Assembly (NCBI RefSeq): GCF_900113375.1
Contig: NZ_FOPC01000019.1
Span: forward strand, 1 to 54,331
DNA length: 54,331 bases
Source: Algoriphagus hitonicola
GTDB taxonomy: Bacteria; Bacteroidota; Bacteroidia; Cytophagales; Cyclobacteriaceae
Reading direction: 5' to 3'
This document shows positions 46,301 to 54,331 of this stretch, piece by piece; position 1 is the first letter of the stretch; each line of letters starts with the position of its first letter. A program made the position numbers and the translations under genes. The notes beneath the pieces were generated by a model. That model searched no databases. It was not told the origin of the DNA and saw only the letters and a program-made list of their open reading frames with translations.

Positions 46301-46494
46301 AACTTTCCGTCAAGGTCCGTCACCGTACCTGATAAAGTTCCTTTTTCTAAAATACTCACGCCTGGAATCGGGGCAGAATTTTCGTCAACAACCACCCCAA
46401 CCAACTGACTTTGCGCCCAAGCAGACCAGGGAGCCAACCCTGCTAAAAAGAAGATAACCAGTATCTTCAAACAAAAACGGTATGCCTTTTCCAT
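43384..46494 (-). CDS. SusC/RagA-type TonB-dependent transporter (locus 2)
   Basis: 1036 aa. Signal peptide (LVIFFLAGLAPWSAWAQ), regulatory domain (VGVVVDENSAPIPGVSIL), plug (LTGQIAGLQVNN, PLIVIDGIPSTD, INVLKGATASALYGAIG) and barrel ending NIGFNINLGF. Relative to locus 1 it has the same order (susC, susD, alkaline-phosphatase superfamily) but clearly diverged sequence, so an old duplication or parallel assembly rather than a recent copy. Divergent from a TetR regulator gene. Confidence 0.92.
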   Translation of the reverse strand: MEKAYRFCLKILVIFFLAGLAPWSAWAQSQLVGVVVDENSAPIPGVSILEKGTLSGTVTDLDGKFTLEVDAGATLVFSYIGYLTQEITVTEDRILDVQLFPAVTDLEGVVVTALGVEKNVKSLGYAVQEVDGERFKKAREPNLINSLTGQIAGLQVNNTTALFQDPQISLRGARPLIVIDGIPSTDNDYWKVNADDVESINVLKGATASALYGAIGRNGALMITTKRGGQGTQVEINSSTLFQPNYLVVPEVQTTYGNGDNGQYAYIDGSGRGTEGFGWIWGPRLNQPDPSTPSGFVEVPQYNSPRDPNTGELIPLPLISRGENNIRNFFQRGLISTNNINITSGTENGSFRISGSNVYQKGLVPNTELNNTSFSVSGGYKISDKLSTDASITYNRQYTDNFPETPYGPENYLYNLVLWTGVDVDVRDLRNYWVEGQEGFQQKHFNNTYYNNPYFQAYEYLRGYYKDNTFGQVKFDYQISPELTLTARTGLNNYALDRTDKEPKSYVKYGRVSRGNFYIYNSAQINMNTDLILNYSKRFGENWGLNANLGAANRFVRFRSESINTDGLAIPNFYNVANSEQPLSGSNSLTKEKINSAYFSADIDFMNAVFLTLTGRNDWVSTLPVANNSFFYPSVGLATTVSDFLTMPSFWDFAKVRMSWSQVADGRISSNPYSHIQAYSTGINWNGNPSLFFPGSLVNPTIRPETSDSYEIGLDNRFLGGRLGIDLTYFQIRDYNNLISVPVSLASGFSSRLENGAEFKRSGFELMFNALPIQTSELTWEVNLNFSTYKRILTESFDGTDRFGNLTVGERTDQLFSSSQFQRTPEGRLIIGNNGFPIRDPYQRSMGFSNPDFIFGVQNRVTYKGISLGFSFDGRAGGTIYSLTSEKMWWGGTHPGTVNQFRDDANEGQNTFVADGVVVTGGEVEYDDFGNILSDTRTYAENERPINYIAWNKTTLNADLTHYFDASFVKLRELSISYQLPQQLLQRTFLNTANVSLVGRNLMLWSNVENIDPDSGVDNLQTPSVRNIGFNINLGF

Positions 46495-46609
46495 GTAGTA
46501 GAAATTTTGATTAATTAATTCTCAAAATTCCTTTCCTAGTATGACTTTATCACTTACTTTGAGTTAACCTTCCATGAATTTAATAATCGATTCATTATTT
46601 TAATGTTAA

Positions 46610-46635
46610 TTCAATTAATTGAACAATCATTCAAT
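46610..46635. promoter_or_regulatory. Palindromic operator-like array between susC and tetR-type gene
   Basis: Two overlapping palindromes: TTCAATTAATTGAA (46610-46623, perfect) and ATTGAA-N6-TTCAAT (46618-46635, perfect arms). They lie about 36-60 bp before the TetR start and about 120 bp before susC. TetR-family proteins usually bind such symmetric sites near their own gene. Confidence 0.55.
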
Positions 46636-46670
46636 AAATATTCAGTTAATTTTCTGCAAAAAATTAAAAC

Positions 46671-47267
46671 ATGCCGCTTACCAGCATCACTGAAATCAGG
46701 AAACAGGAAATTCTAAAAGCTTTCTATCAAATTGCAATGAGTGAAGGCGTAGAAAATAGCTCTATGGCCAAAATCGCCAAGGTTTTGGAGGTACAACCCA
46801 GTCTGATCGTACATTATTTCAAGACCAAAGAAGATCTTGTTTCTGCCTTGATTGATTATTGTCTGGAAAGATATTTTCAAATCTTCGAGGAGGAATTTTC
46901 CAGACCAGGTACTCCTTCACTTAAAATCAAAACGCTCATTGAGCGACTATTTTCAAAGGAGTGGAATGATCTTTTTGATGATGGAGTATTTTACAGCAGC
47001 TACTCCTTGGTATTCAGGGATGATAATATCAAATCCAAATTCAAAATTCTTCACGAGGGACTCAGAAAAAAACTCTCCTTAATTATCGAAAGCTACCTGG
47101 AATTTAACAATGAGGATATAAGTCAGGCAGATGAGCTTTCCAATCAGGTATTTACTTTGGTCGATGGCAGTTATTATTATATTAATATGCTCTCAAGTAA
47201 AAAAGAACAGGCCTTTCATCTGGAATCGGCCAAAAAATTAGCTCAGACTTTACTGAAAATCAGTTGA
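46671..47267 (+). CDS. TetR/AcrR-family transcriptional regulator
   Basis: 198 aa. N-terminal HTH (residues about 8-55: RKQEILKAFYQIAMSEGVEN, then MAKIAKVLEVQPSLIVHYFKTKEDL), a variable helical ligand domain after it. It is divergent from susC locus 2 and upstream of the export operon at 47734. It could control either. The operator-like array sits just in front of it, consistent with autoregulation. Confidence 0.88.
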   Translation: MPLTSITEIRKQEILKAFYQIAMSEGVENSSMAKIAKVLEVQPSLIVHYFKTKEDLVSALIDYCLERYFQIFEEEFSRPGTPSLKIKTLIERLFSKEWNDLFDDGVFYSSYSLVFRDDNIKSKFKILHEGLRKKLSLIIESYLEFNNEDISQADELSNQVFTLVDGSYYYINMLSSKKEQAFHLESAKKLAQTLLKIS

Positions 47268-47733
47268 CTCCAATCAGGTTTTTTCAGTTTTGATCTGGGG
47301 AGTAGAGAATCCCTCCTGGGAGAGTTGCGAACGTATAAAAACGTGATATTGCTCGAAAAAAAGACTGGCAACCTGATGTTTGTGGGTTCAAAACCAGACC
47401 AGCTTTCCAGAGGGATCAACCGAGTCACCTAGGGTGCCAAAAATGTTTCATCTGATCATGTCAGAATTGTAGAGGTATCCGATTCGGGAATTTATATTCT
47501 TCAGCACTATTCTATTCTCAATATCAGGTATAGCTATAGAAATAATTGGATTAATAGTATAAGTGAATTAATGCAAATCACTTTCCTATTGCATTCCTTT
47601 TTCCTAATTCGTTTCAAAACAGTTAACCGGTAAATTTTCAGGCTTCAGACGACTTTTAAGCGGTTTCACTCATTTTTATTCTATAAGATATCAGCTGGAT
47701 CCCTAATTCGGGTAATCAATTGGTCAAAAACTC
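47268..47733. other. Intergenic region before the export operon
   Basis: About 465 bp. A 61-codon minus-strand frame (47243-47428) has no recognisable domain and a tRNA-like T-loop word (GGTTCAAAACC, near 47389) is not supported by a cloverleaf. The export operon promoter should lie in the last 150 bp, but I see no clear box. Confidence 0.4.
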
Positions 47734-49077
47734 ATGGCTTTTTCCCGTTTAAGATTATCAATTCTAATTTTCTCTGCCTGGCTCTTAACAAGTGGGTCTG
47801 GATTGGGACAGATCCTTCAATTTGAAAGCCTCGATGCCCTTTTGCTATATGCTCAAAAGCAAGCTCCTGAGGAAGAAATTCGAGCATTGCAGCTCGAACG
47901 GGGTCAAACTGTCGAAAAAATGGCTCAGTATTCCCTATTTCCAAAAATCCGTGCTTTCGGCACATGGGATGACTATTTGCAGCTTCCGGTGCAATTGATC
48001 CCTTCGGAGGCCTTTGGTGGGGAGCCAGGCACCTTTACAGAAATTCAATTCGGGACACAATATCAACTCAACCTTGGGATTGAAGCCAGTCTGCCCTTAA
48101 TCAATATTGGGCTGTGGAATCAAATCAAATCCGAAAAATATCAAGCGGAAATGGTCAGCCGGGAAATAGCTTCACAGCAACTCGCCTGGAAAGAGCAAAT
48201 TTCCCGGCAGTACTACCTGTTGCTTTTACACCAAGAAAGCCTCGAAATTGCCCAAAAGAATTCCGAGGCAGCCGATTCCATTTTTTATTCGGCAAAAGCT
48301 CAGTTTGATGTCGGCGAACTCGAACCCCTACCCTACCAGCGCATCAAGGCAAACGCCTTTTCTGCCAAAAATCAAGAGGAAATCCAGCGAAAGCAGAGCC
48401 TTAAAACAAAACAAAATTTACTCAGACTGATTGGGGAATCTCCCAACGAGGAATTGATTTTATCGGAAAGGCTCAGAAATCAGAAACTTAAAGACATTAA
48501 TCCTGAATATGAACTGGATCAACTGCCCGATTGGCAATTGGCACAGCAGCAAACACAACTCAGCGCGCAGCGCCTGCAAGAAGCAAAAACAGCCTACTTT
48601 CCTACCCTGTCAGCTTCTGGAAGATTTTACCAACAGACGCTTTCCAACGACTTTAATCTTCAGGAAAAAAATGCCTTCGAAGTAGGGCTGATTGGACTCA
48701 ATTTAGAGTGGAATCTTTTCAGCGGAGGAAAACAACGTCTCCGATCCAGACAAGCGAAGTTGGACTGGGAAATTGCCCAAAGGCAAGAACAAATCACTCA
48801 AGAGACGCTTCAGGAAGAAAAACTTGGTCTTCAGGCAGAAATCATCCAAAATCAGGCGGTACTCCAAAATTTCGAGGAGGTCATTACTCTATATGAAGAT
48901 AATTTTCATTTGGCTGGAGTCCAGTGGCTCGAGGGGTTAATTACCGTAGATGAGCTCCTTCAGGTCCAGCAGGAGCTACTCGAGCAACAAAGACAATATC
49001 TAGGCACTCTCGCTGAGCTTTGCACGGCTAAGGCTTTGATCGCATTCCGAATCCAATCTTCCATATCTACCCGATAA
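47734..49077 (+). CDS. TolC-like outer-membrane efflux protein
   Basis: 447 aa. Signal peptide to about residue 27 (SGSGLGQ), then two long alpha-helical OEP repeats separated by strands (IEASLPLINIGLWNQIKSEK; LNLEWNLFSGGKQRLRSRQ), typical of TolC/OprM channels. First gene of an operon with an HlyD adaptor (7-bp gap), permease and ATPase: together a tripartite ABC exporter from cytosol or periplasm to outside. Confidence 0.88.
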   Translation: MAFSRLRLSILIFSAWLLTSGSGLGQILQFESLDALLLYAQKQAPEEEIRALQLERGQTVEKMAQYSLFPKIRAFGTWDDYLQLPVQLIPSEAFGGEPGTFTEIQFGTQYQLNLGIEASLPLINIGLWNQIKSEKYQAEMVSREIASQQLAWKEQISRQYYLLLLHQESLEIAQKNSEAADSIFYSAKAQFDVGELEPLPYQRIKANAFSAKNQEEIQRKQSLKTKQNLLRLIGESPNEELILSERLRNQKLKDINPEYELDQLPDWQLAQQQTQLSAQRLQEAKTAYFPTLSASGRFYQQTLSNDFNLQEKNAFEVGLIGLNLEWNLFSGGKQRLRSRQAKLDWEIAQRQEQITQETLQEEKLGLQAEIIQNQAVLQNFEEVITLYEDNFHLAGVQWLEGLITVDELLQVQQELLEQQRQYLGTLAELCTAKALIAFRIQSSISTR

Positions 49078-49084
49078 AATCACG

Positions 49085-50182
49085 ATGATGAGCAGCTATC
49101 AATTTCCCACTTTACTCATTTTAATGGCAATTTTTTCCGCTTGTTCAAAACCGGATACCAGCAGACCCGAAACTAAATTAGTACGGGAAGCAGTCTATGC
49201 CTCGGGATTTGTAGAGGCAAAAGAACAAGTCGAGCTCCGAGCTCAGGTAGATGGAATTCTTATCCGCCAGGAGGTACAAGAAGGAGAAATGGTCCAAGCC
49301 GGTCAACTCCTATTTTTGATCTCAGGAAAAGCCCTCGACAGCAGGCTAACTGCAGCCCAAATTTCTTTTGAAATTGCTCAGAAGAATGCCTCAGAAGAGA
49401 GTCCAGTAATTCAGGAAGCTGAAAATTCGCTTCAGATTGCCAAGGAGCAATACCTCAATGACTCGCTGAAATACCAGCGTTTTTCTCGGCTTTTGGATCA
49501 GCGGGCTACCTCTCAGTCCCAATATGAAAATGTAAAAACAGCCTTTGAAAGCAGCCGATTGACATGGAAGCGAAGTCAACATCAATTTACCTCAAAGCAA
49601 GATCAGGTAAAAAGAGAATTGGAAGCTGCCCGACGAGATTTTTTATCCTTAAGTGATGAATTGGGCTTTTATCAGGTAAAGAGTGATCGGGAAGGCATAT
49701 TTTTTCAGTCTGAAAAAGAAGTCGGGGAACTGGTTCGTCCAGGCGAAATCCTAGGAACCATGGGTTCGATGGATGGCTTTATCGGGAATCTTAAAATTGA
49801 TGAACAGGATATCGGCAGAATTAAGCTGGGCCAGAAAGTGCTTTTTGAAATGGATGCTTTTCCAGGACAGCAGTTTTCCGGTGAATTGATTAAAATCTAC
49901 GCTAAGGTCGATCCTGCAGATCAAATGCTTCGTGTCGATGCGTCGATTTTGGATGAACTACCCGCAAAATTTACTGGCTTGGCACTGGAAGCCAATATTC
50001 TTATTCGGGAAAAAGAAGATGCCTTGATTATTCCGGGCAATTTTCTCCTACCCGGGGATAGTGTACAGGTTTACGAATCCGGAAAAGTCAAAAAAGTGAA
50101 AGTAAAACCGGGCATTCGGACACTTTCGGAGGTGGAAATTCTCGAAGGCTTGGATATCAATTCACAACTGATCAAGCCATGA
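49085..50182 (+). CDS. HlyD/MacA-type periplasmic adaptor lipoprotein
   Basis: 365 aa. Lipobox Cys20 (LMAIFSACSK). Split biotinyl-lipoyl domain (VELRAQVDGILIRQEVQEGE; later YQVKSDREGIFF...VGELVRPGEIL), a coiled-coil hairpin (about 95-185) and a beta-barrel domain (IGRIKLGQKVLFEMDAFPGQ). It bridges the inner-membrane ABC transporter to the TolC-like channel. The stop overlaps the permease start by 4 bp. Confidence 0.88.
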   Translation: MMSSYQFPTLLILMAIFSACSKPDTSRPETKLVREAVYASGFVEAKEQVELRAQVDGILIRQEVQEGEMVQAGQLLFLISGKALDSRLTAAQISFEIAQKNASEESPVIQEAENSLQIAKEQYLNDSLKYQRFSRLLDQRATSQSQYENVKTAFESSRLTWKRSQHQFTSKQDQVKRELEAARRDFLSLSDELGFYQVKSDREGIFFQSEKEVGELVRPGEILGTMGSMDGFIGNLKIDEQDIGRIKLGQKVLFEMDAFPGQQFSGELIKIYAKVDPADQMLRVDASILDELPAKFTGLALEANILIREKEDALIIPGNFLLPGDSVQVYESGKVKKVKVKPGIRTLSEVEILEGLDINSQLIKP

Positions 50183-51426
50183 ATGTCAATTTCAAAATAG
50201 CCAAAACCCATCTACTCGCCAAACCTAAACAAACCCTGGTGGCGATGCTTGGAGTGACCTTTGGGATTGGCATGTTTATCACCATGGTGAGCCTGATGAC
50301 GGGTCTCAATAACTTCACCGAGGACCTGACCAAGATCGCCTCAGCAGATATCCGAATGTACAAGGACATCACCGAGCCACGTCCTACCCTGCTAGACAAA
50401 ATCAATCCCAAAGCGGTCAATCTGGTCCACAGTGTCAAACCCAAAAATGAAAGCGAGAAAATCCGAAATGCCCTTCAAATCGCTGATTTACTGAGGCGAG
50501 ATCCGGAGATTTTGGGTGTGGCGCCCCGCCTGACTAGTCAGGTGTTTTATAATTTTGGACCGGTCAAACTCAACGGTTCCGTAGCCGGCGTGGATATCCT
50601 GGAAGAAGACAAACTTTTCGACTTGAATTCCAAAATGAAGGAAGGATCACTTTCTGCACTCATGACTACTTCCAATGGATTGATCATTGGCTCGGGCCTT
50701 GCCAAAAAACTATCCGCTAAACTGGGTGATTTATTGATCCTCACTACTCCTCAAGGCATCACCTATTCGATGAAAGTAGTCGGAGTTTTTCAGCTGGGTT
50801 TGGGAGAAATCGACAATGTCAGGAGCTATGCCAATCTGGCTACCGTCCAAAAACTACTCGGGAAAGATGCGGGATACATCACCGATCTCAACATTAAGAC
50901 CACAAATTACCGCGAAGCCAGGGGTAAAGCGGAGAAAATCCAGGCGATGTATGGCTACAAAGCCGAAGATTGGGAAACCGCAAATTCCACTCTTTTAGCC
51001 GGAGCTATAATCCGTGACATCATGACTTATTCGGTTTCGATTACCCTATTGATTGTAGCGGGATTCGGGATTTACAATATCTTGAATATGACCATTTACA
51101 GCAAAATGAAGGACATCGCCATCTTGAAAGCGACCGGGTTTGCTGCCAAGGATGTCACGGGCATTTTCATGACCCAATCCCTTATAATCGGCTTATTTGG
51201 GAGTTTGATGGGATTGGTAGTCGGGTATATTCTTTCCTTACTTTTGGCTCAGGTGCCATTTGATGGAGGAGACTTACTTTCGATTGATGCACTTCCCATC
51301 AGTTTTGATCCAAAGTTTTACCTGATAGGAATTGTGTTTGGGGTGGCTACTACGGCAGTGGCCGGCTGGATGCCTGCCCGAAAAGCAGGAAAAATTGATC
51401 CAATTGAAATCATCAGAGGGATATGA
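50179..51426 (+). CDS. FtsX-type ABC transporter permease (MacB/LolE-like)
   Basis: 415 aa with four membrane helices: one near the N-terminus (about 25-45) and three near the C-terminus (about 280-400), with a large periplasmic domain between (MacB_PCD). Motifs include QTLVAMLGVTFGIGMFI, SKMKDIAILKATGF and the closing PARKAGKIDPIEIIRG, which are characteristic of the FtsX/MacB/LolCE family. Coupled to its ATPase gene by a 4-bp overlap. Likely cargo: a toxic compound, lipid or peptide; not decidable here. Confidence 0.9.
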   Translation: MNVNFKIAKTHLLAKPKQTLVAMLGVTFGIGMFITMVSLMTGLNNFTEDLTKIASADIRMYKDITEPRPTLLDKINPKAVNLVHSVKPKNESEKIRNALQIADLLRRDPEILGVAPRLTSQVFYNFGPVKLNGSVAGVDILEEDKLFDLNSKMKEGSLSALMTTSNGLIIGSGLAKKLSAKLGDLLILTTPQGITYSMKVVGVFQLGLGEIDNVRSYANLATVQKLLGKDAGYITDLNIKTTNYREARGKAEKIQAMYGYKAEDWETANSTLLAGAIIRDIMTYSVSITLLIVAGFGIYNILNMTIYSKMKDIAILKATGFAAKDVTGIFMTQSLIIGLFGSLMGLVVGYILSLLLAQVPFDGGDLLSIDALPISFDPKFYLIGIVFGVATTAVAGWMPARKAGKIDPIEIIRGI

Positions 51427-52097
51427 AACAGATCTTGCTCAAAACAGAAGGGATCAGCAAATACTTCCATGATCCACAGACCTTTCAGGTATTGAAATCC
51501 ATCGATTTGGAGGTCCGTCGAGGAGAATTTCTCAGCTTGGTCGGCAAGTCAGGCAGTGGAAAATCCACCTTGATGTATCTGCTCAGTACCATGGATATGG
51601 ACTTCGAAGGAAAACTCCAAATTAACAACATTGAGCTGACCGGAAAAAAGCCGGACTACTTGGCCAGGTTTCGAAATGAGCACATCGGATTTGTATTTCA
51701 GTTTCATTTTCTTTTACCAGAATTCACCGCTTTAGAAAACGTAATGATTCCGGCTTTGAAACTGGCAAAATTCCCTGAATCAGAAATCAAAAAAAGAGCC
51801 ATGGAAAAGCTGGATATCCTTGGGATTGCAGATCAAGCCGATAAGGTATCTTCCAAACTCTCGGGAGGGCAACAGCAGCGGGTAGCGATTGCCCGGGCTT
51901 TGATTAATAATCCCCTGCTCATCATGGGGGATGAACCAACAGGAAACCTGGATTCGGTCAACTCAAAAATTGTCTTTGATACTTTCCGGAAGCTCACTCA
52001 GGAACTGGGACAGACCATCATAGCAGTGACTCATGACGATGATTTTGCTGCCAAAACAGATCGAATAATTGAAATGAAAGATGGTAGAATTTTGTAA
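51423..52097 (+). CDS. ABC transporter ATP-binding protein (LolD/MacB-like)
   Basis: 224 aa. Walker [10 protein letters not shown] (41-49), signature LSGGQQQR, Walker [14 protein letters not shown], switch histidine in AVTHDDDFA. It matches LolD/FtsE/MacB ATPases and drives the FtsX-type permease. Last gene of the export operon proper. No terminator follows at once; a 157-bp gap leads to the small ORF. Confidence 0.92.
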   Translation: MKQILLKTEGISKYFHDPQTFQVLKSIDLEVRRGEFLSLVGKSGSGKSTLMYLLSTMDMDFEGKLQINNIELTGKKPDYLARFRNEHIGFVFQFHFLLPEFTALENVMIPALKLAKFPESEIKKRAMEKLDILGIADQADKVSSKLSGGQQQRVAIARALINNPLLIMGDEPTGNLDSVNSKIVFDTFRKLTQELGQTIIAVTHDDDFAAKTDRIIEMKDGRIL

Positions 52098-52253
52098 AGA
52101 AGATGGAAGACGGGAGACCGAAGACCGAAGAATAGAAAAAAGCATTTTAAGCTCGAAAAAAGAGTTCTAGGGCATATTTCGGGTTTCCAATCGATCTTCA
52201 TATTTCTAAGTATCAATTCACAAACCCTCTACTATTGATAAAACACCGCCAAA

Positions 52254-52412
52254 ATGAAAACTCCAGCCGTAAAATTTATACATTCAGATTCTGAGCGAAA
52301 ATTAATGGTCATTGACTTCCAAAAGGCTTATCACCGTGCTTTTGAAGAAAGTGTGAAGCAGTGGGAAAAATCAGAAACGCACCCTGTCAAGAAAATAAAA
52401 ATCTCAGAATGA
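52254..52412 (+). CDS. Small protein coupled to the LytS-type kinase
   Basis: 52 aa, beginning MKTPAVKFIHSDSERKLMVI and ending KKIKISE. Its TGA overlaps the kinase ATG in an ATGA at 52409-52412, the arrangement expected for translational coupling. It is hydrophilic, with no signal or membrane helix, and has the codon character of its neighbours. No family recognised. It may be a real small gene or a leader peptide that delivers ribosomes to the kinase start. Confidence 0.6.
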   Translation: MKTPAVKFIHSDSERKLMVIDFQKAYHRAFEESVKQWEKSETHPVKKIKISE

Positions 52413-53443
52413 AGTTAAGAAAGACATTTTGGATAGAATATGGAATCATTCTGATCTTCACCATGATCAGCTCTCTGATTCGATATTCGCTTTGGGACAA
52501 GCTGGAATTAAAAGGCGATTTTCCTCTCGAAGTAATCCCTATTTCTTTTCTTTTCATGGTAATTACCTGGGAGTTTTTCAGAGGGATGAATTCACTTTTG
52601 AACCAAAAACTCTCCTATTCGAAAGGTCTGGGAAAGCGAATAGCGCTTCAACTGATACTGGGCGCTGTTTTTATGTTGGTTGGCAATCGGATCTTATTTC
52701 TTTTGGCTGGAAAGTACCTTGAGGGTTCTCTAAGTATTCTTTTCAGCATGACCACCTATGCGACCTTTACGATTATGTCCTTTTTGATCAACAGCGTGTT
52801 TTTTGGCAAGTATTTTTTTGACGAGTGGAAAAAAAGCCTCCTGAAAGCAGAACGCCTCGAAAAGGAAAAAACTCAGGTTCAGTTTGATAACCTTAAAAAT
52901 CAGCTTAACCCACATTTTTTGTTTAATTCATTAAGCTCACTCCATAGCTTGATTTATGACAATCCGGGGTTAGCCTCCGAATACGTGACCAATCTCTCAA
53001 AGGTATATCGCTATGTCCTTCAGCATGAAGAAAAAAATCTGGTGAGTCTAAAGGAAGAATTGGATTTTATCGGGCAATTTATTTTTCTTTTAGAAACTAG
53101 GTTTAAGGAAGGAATAGAAATTACGATGCAGATCAACCAAGATCAGTTATCCAACTGCATTGCTCCGGTCAGCCTTCAGGTTTTGCTGGAAAACTGCGTC
53201 AAGCACAATGTCATCGATCCGGATCAAGTGCTGAAAATTCGACTGGAAACCCAAGGAGAATATCTTTGTGTCCAAAACAATAAAAACCCAAAAGTCTTGG
53301 CAGGAAATTCAAATCAAATGGGATTGAAGCAGTTAACGCATCTTTATAGTTTCCTTACCGACTTACCCGTCAAAATAGAGGAAAGCAAAGACTCTTTTTC
53401 TGTTTTTATCCCGCTTATCTCGACTAAATCATCTGATTCATGA
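52409..53443 (+). CDS. LytS-type (His_kinase) sensor kinase
   Basis: 344 aa from the ATG at 52409 (MKLRKTFWIEYG); the frame is open 16 codons upstream. Four membrane helices in residues 10-140, then the His_kinase domain with the phospho-acceptor in KNQLNPHFLFNSLSSL and an ATP-binding part with VLLENCVKHN. It overlaps the LytTR regulator gene by 4 bp. With the exporter upstream it may sense envelope or drug stress, by context only. Confidence 0.88.
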   Translation: MKLRKTFWIEYGIILIFTMISSLIRYSLWDKLELKGDFPLEVIPISFLFMVITWEFFRGMNSLLNQKLSYSKGLGKRIALQLILGAVFMLVGNRILFLLAGKYLEGSLSILFSMTTYATFTIMSFLINSVFFGKYFFDEWKKSLLKAERLEKEKTQVQFDNLKNQLNPHFLFNSLSSLHSLIYDNPGLASEYVTNLSKVYRYVLQHEEKNLVSLKEELDFIGQFIFLLETRFKEGIEITMQINQDQLSNCIAPVSLQVLLENCVKHNVIDPDQVLKIRLETQGEYLCVQNNKNPKVLAGNSNQMGLKQLTHLYSFLTDLPVKIEESKDSFSVFIPLISTKSSDS

Positions 53444-54225
53444 ATACCTATTTTCATACCGAAAGACCAAAAATCCTCATCTTGGAGGATGAACCCCTGG
53501 TGGCTGACGGGCTGAAAAAACATATTTTGGATTTAATCCCATCCGCTGAAATTCTACCCATACTTTCCAGTGTGAAAAAAGCCATCAATTGGTTTGAACA
53601 ATCCCAAATCACAGATTTAATTTTTGCGGATATTCAACTTTCAGATGGGATCAGTTTTGATATTTTTCAGCGGTTCGAACCTCCATGCCCGGTAATTTTC
53701 ACCACGGCCTTTAACCACTATGCGATCCGGGCCTTTGAGGTGAACAGCGTGGATTTTTTATTGAAACCAATCGAAAAAACAGAATTAAAACTTGCATTGG
53801 AAAAATTGGGAAAGCGCAGGGCTTCATTTGCTTTTCCTGATTTGTCAACCAGCCTACAGCAAAGCCAAAAAGGGACAGTTTATCTAAAACGGATTTTGGC
53901 AACAACTCAAAATAGCCTTGTACCAATCACTGAGGAGGAAATCGTCACTTTTATCAAAGAAGAGCTGATCTTTGTGATTATACAAGATGGCAAACGCCTG
54001 TTGACTGATTTTCAAAGTTTGGACGAATTGGAAAAGGCATTGGATCCTAGTCTTTTTTTCCGCGCCAACCGTCAATGTATTCTTAGAATCGATTCGGTAA
54101 AACAGATCAAATCAAATTTTAAAGGTTTGGAAGTTCAGCTCAAAACGTCATCTCTTCCACCAATACCAATCAGTAAAGAGCGCAGCACGATTTTTAAAAA
54201 ATGGATTCTAGGGAAGTCAGGATAG
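53440..54225 (+). CDS. LytTR-family response regulator
   Basis: 261 aa. Receiver domain 1-125 with acidic residues in ILEDEP (about 15-19), phospho-acceptor Asp64 (IFADIQLSDG), Lys in LLKPIEK. LytTR DNA-binding domain about 150-255 (RILATTQNSLVPITEEEI, FFRANRQCILRIDSVK). It forms a two-component system with the preceding kinase. Candidate targets are the upstream export operon and its own genes. Confidence 0.92.
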   Translation: MNTYFHTERPKILILEDEPLVADGLKKHILDLIPSAEILPILSSVKKAINWFEQSQITDLIFADIQLSDGISFDIFQRFEPPCPVIFTTAFNHYAIRAFEVNSVDFLLKPIEKTELKLALEKLGKRRASFAFPDLSTSLQQSQKGTVYLKRILATTQNSLVPITEEEIVTFIKEELIFVIIQDGKRLLTDFQSLDELEKALDPSLFFRANRQCILRIDSVKQIKSNFKGLEVQLKTSSLPPIPISKERSTIFKKWILGKSG

Positions 54226-54240
54226 GTTGAGTTATAAATT

Positions 54241-54312
54241 AGGGCATCTTGGAAAATTCCTTTGAAAAGGTCAGTTAGGGGTTAAAACTAAATCCCAGCT
54301 GCCCTTTTTCTT
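54241..54312 (+). terminator. Possible terminator after the LytTR gene
   Basis: AGGGCA (54241-54246) can pair with TGCCCT (54300-54305), followed by TTTTC. The loop is long (over 50 nt), so support is weak. Confidence 0.35.
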
Positions 54313-54331
54313 TGCCTAGCGGTCGGTTTTG

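Noticed and set aside
47330..47410. tRNA-like T-loop word GGTTCAAAACC
   Set aside because: The T-stem does not pair correctly and no D-arm, anticodon arm or acceptor stem could be folded.

Overview
The window looks like chromosomal DNA of a Cytophagales-type Bacteroidota (Algoriphagus/Cyclobacteriaceae-like; this is inference from gene content, no rRNA or tRNA is present). Support comes from two SusC/SusD outer-membrane uptake pairs, a large TonB-dependent receptor, TPR-containing histidine kinase and regulator, a LytS/LytTR pair, weak Shine-Dalgarno sites, a perfect Bacteroidota-type -7 box (TAnnTTTG) in front of one susC, and moderate to low GC. No CRISPR array, transposase, tRNA or rRNA was recognised.

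Layout. 1-3122: the 5' part of a huge secreted surface protein (minus strand, running off the window) with an SBBP-type propeller region and DUF11-like repeats. 3123-4401: AT-rich gene-free DNA with three perfect DnaA-box nonamers, two of them as a perfect 11-bp inverted repeat. 4402-16848: an accessory, scarred region: a membrane AraC-family regulator, an intact ArdC-type antirestriction gene, two copies of a 210-bp structured repeat flanking a TMTC-like glycosyltransferase/TPR gene, a frameshifted small gene, an AraC-M41 peptidase junction made of two truncated genes, an FMN-binding protein, a TPR histidine kinase, a truncated Cdd1-like gene and small membrane proteins. 17009-19232: an ArnT-like glycosyltransferase convergent with a PAP2 phosphatase.

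19409-46494 is the most striking part: about 27 kb devoted largely to phosphorus compounds. It holds (a) a phosphonate-breakdown locus (XRE-cupin regulator, TIGR03364-type FAD oxidase, DUF5690 MFS-like carrier, PhnX-like HAD hydrolase and a divergent PhnZ-like HD oxygenase); (b) a SusC/SusD pair followed by an alkaline-phosphatase-superfamily enzyme and a lipoprotein metallophosphoesterase; (c) a beta-propeller phytase plus TonB receptor, next to a TPR/HTH regulator; (d) a second SusC/SusD pair followed by another alkaline-phosphatase-superfamily enzyme. No glycoside hydrolase is seen, so these Sus-like systems appear to serve organophosphates rather than glycans. Both SusCD loci carry a strong terminator-like hairpin between susD and the phosphatase gene. 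Two remnants of an ArdC gene 3' end flank the phytase block, suggesting that mobile DNA has passed through.

46671-54225: a TetR regulator with a palindromic operator-like array, then a TolC / HlyD / FtsX-type permease / ATPase export operon, followed by a tiny translationally coupled ORF, a LytS-type kinase and its LytTR response regulator.
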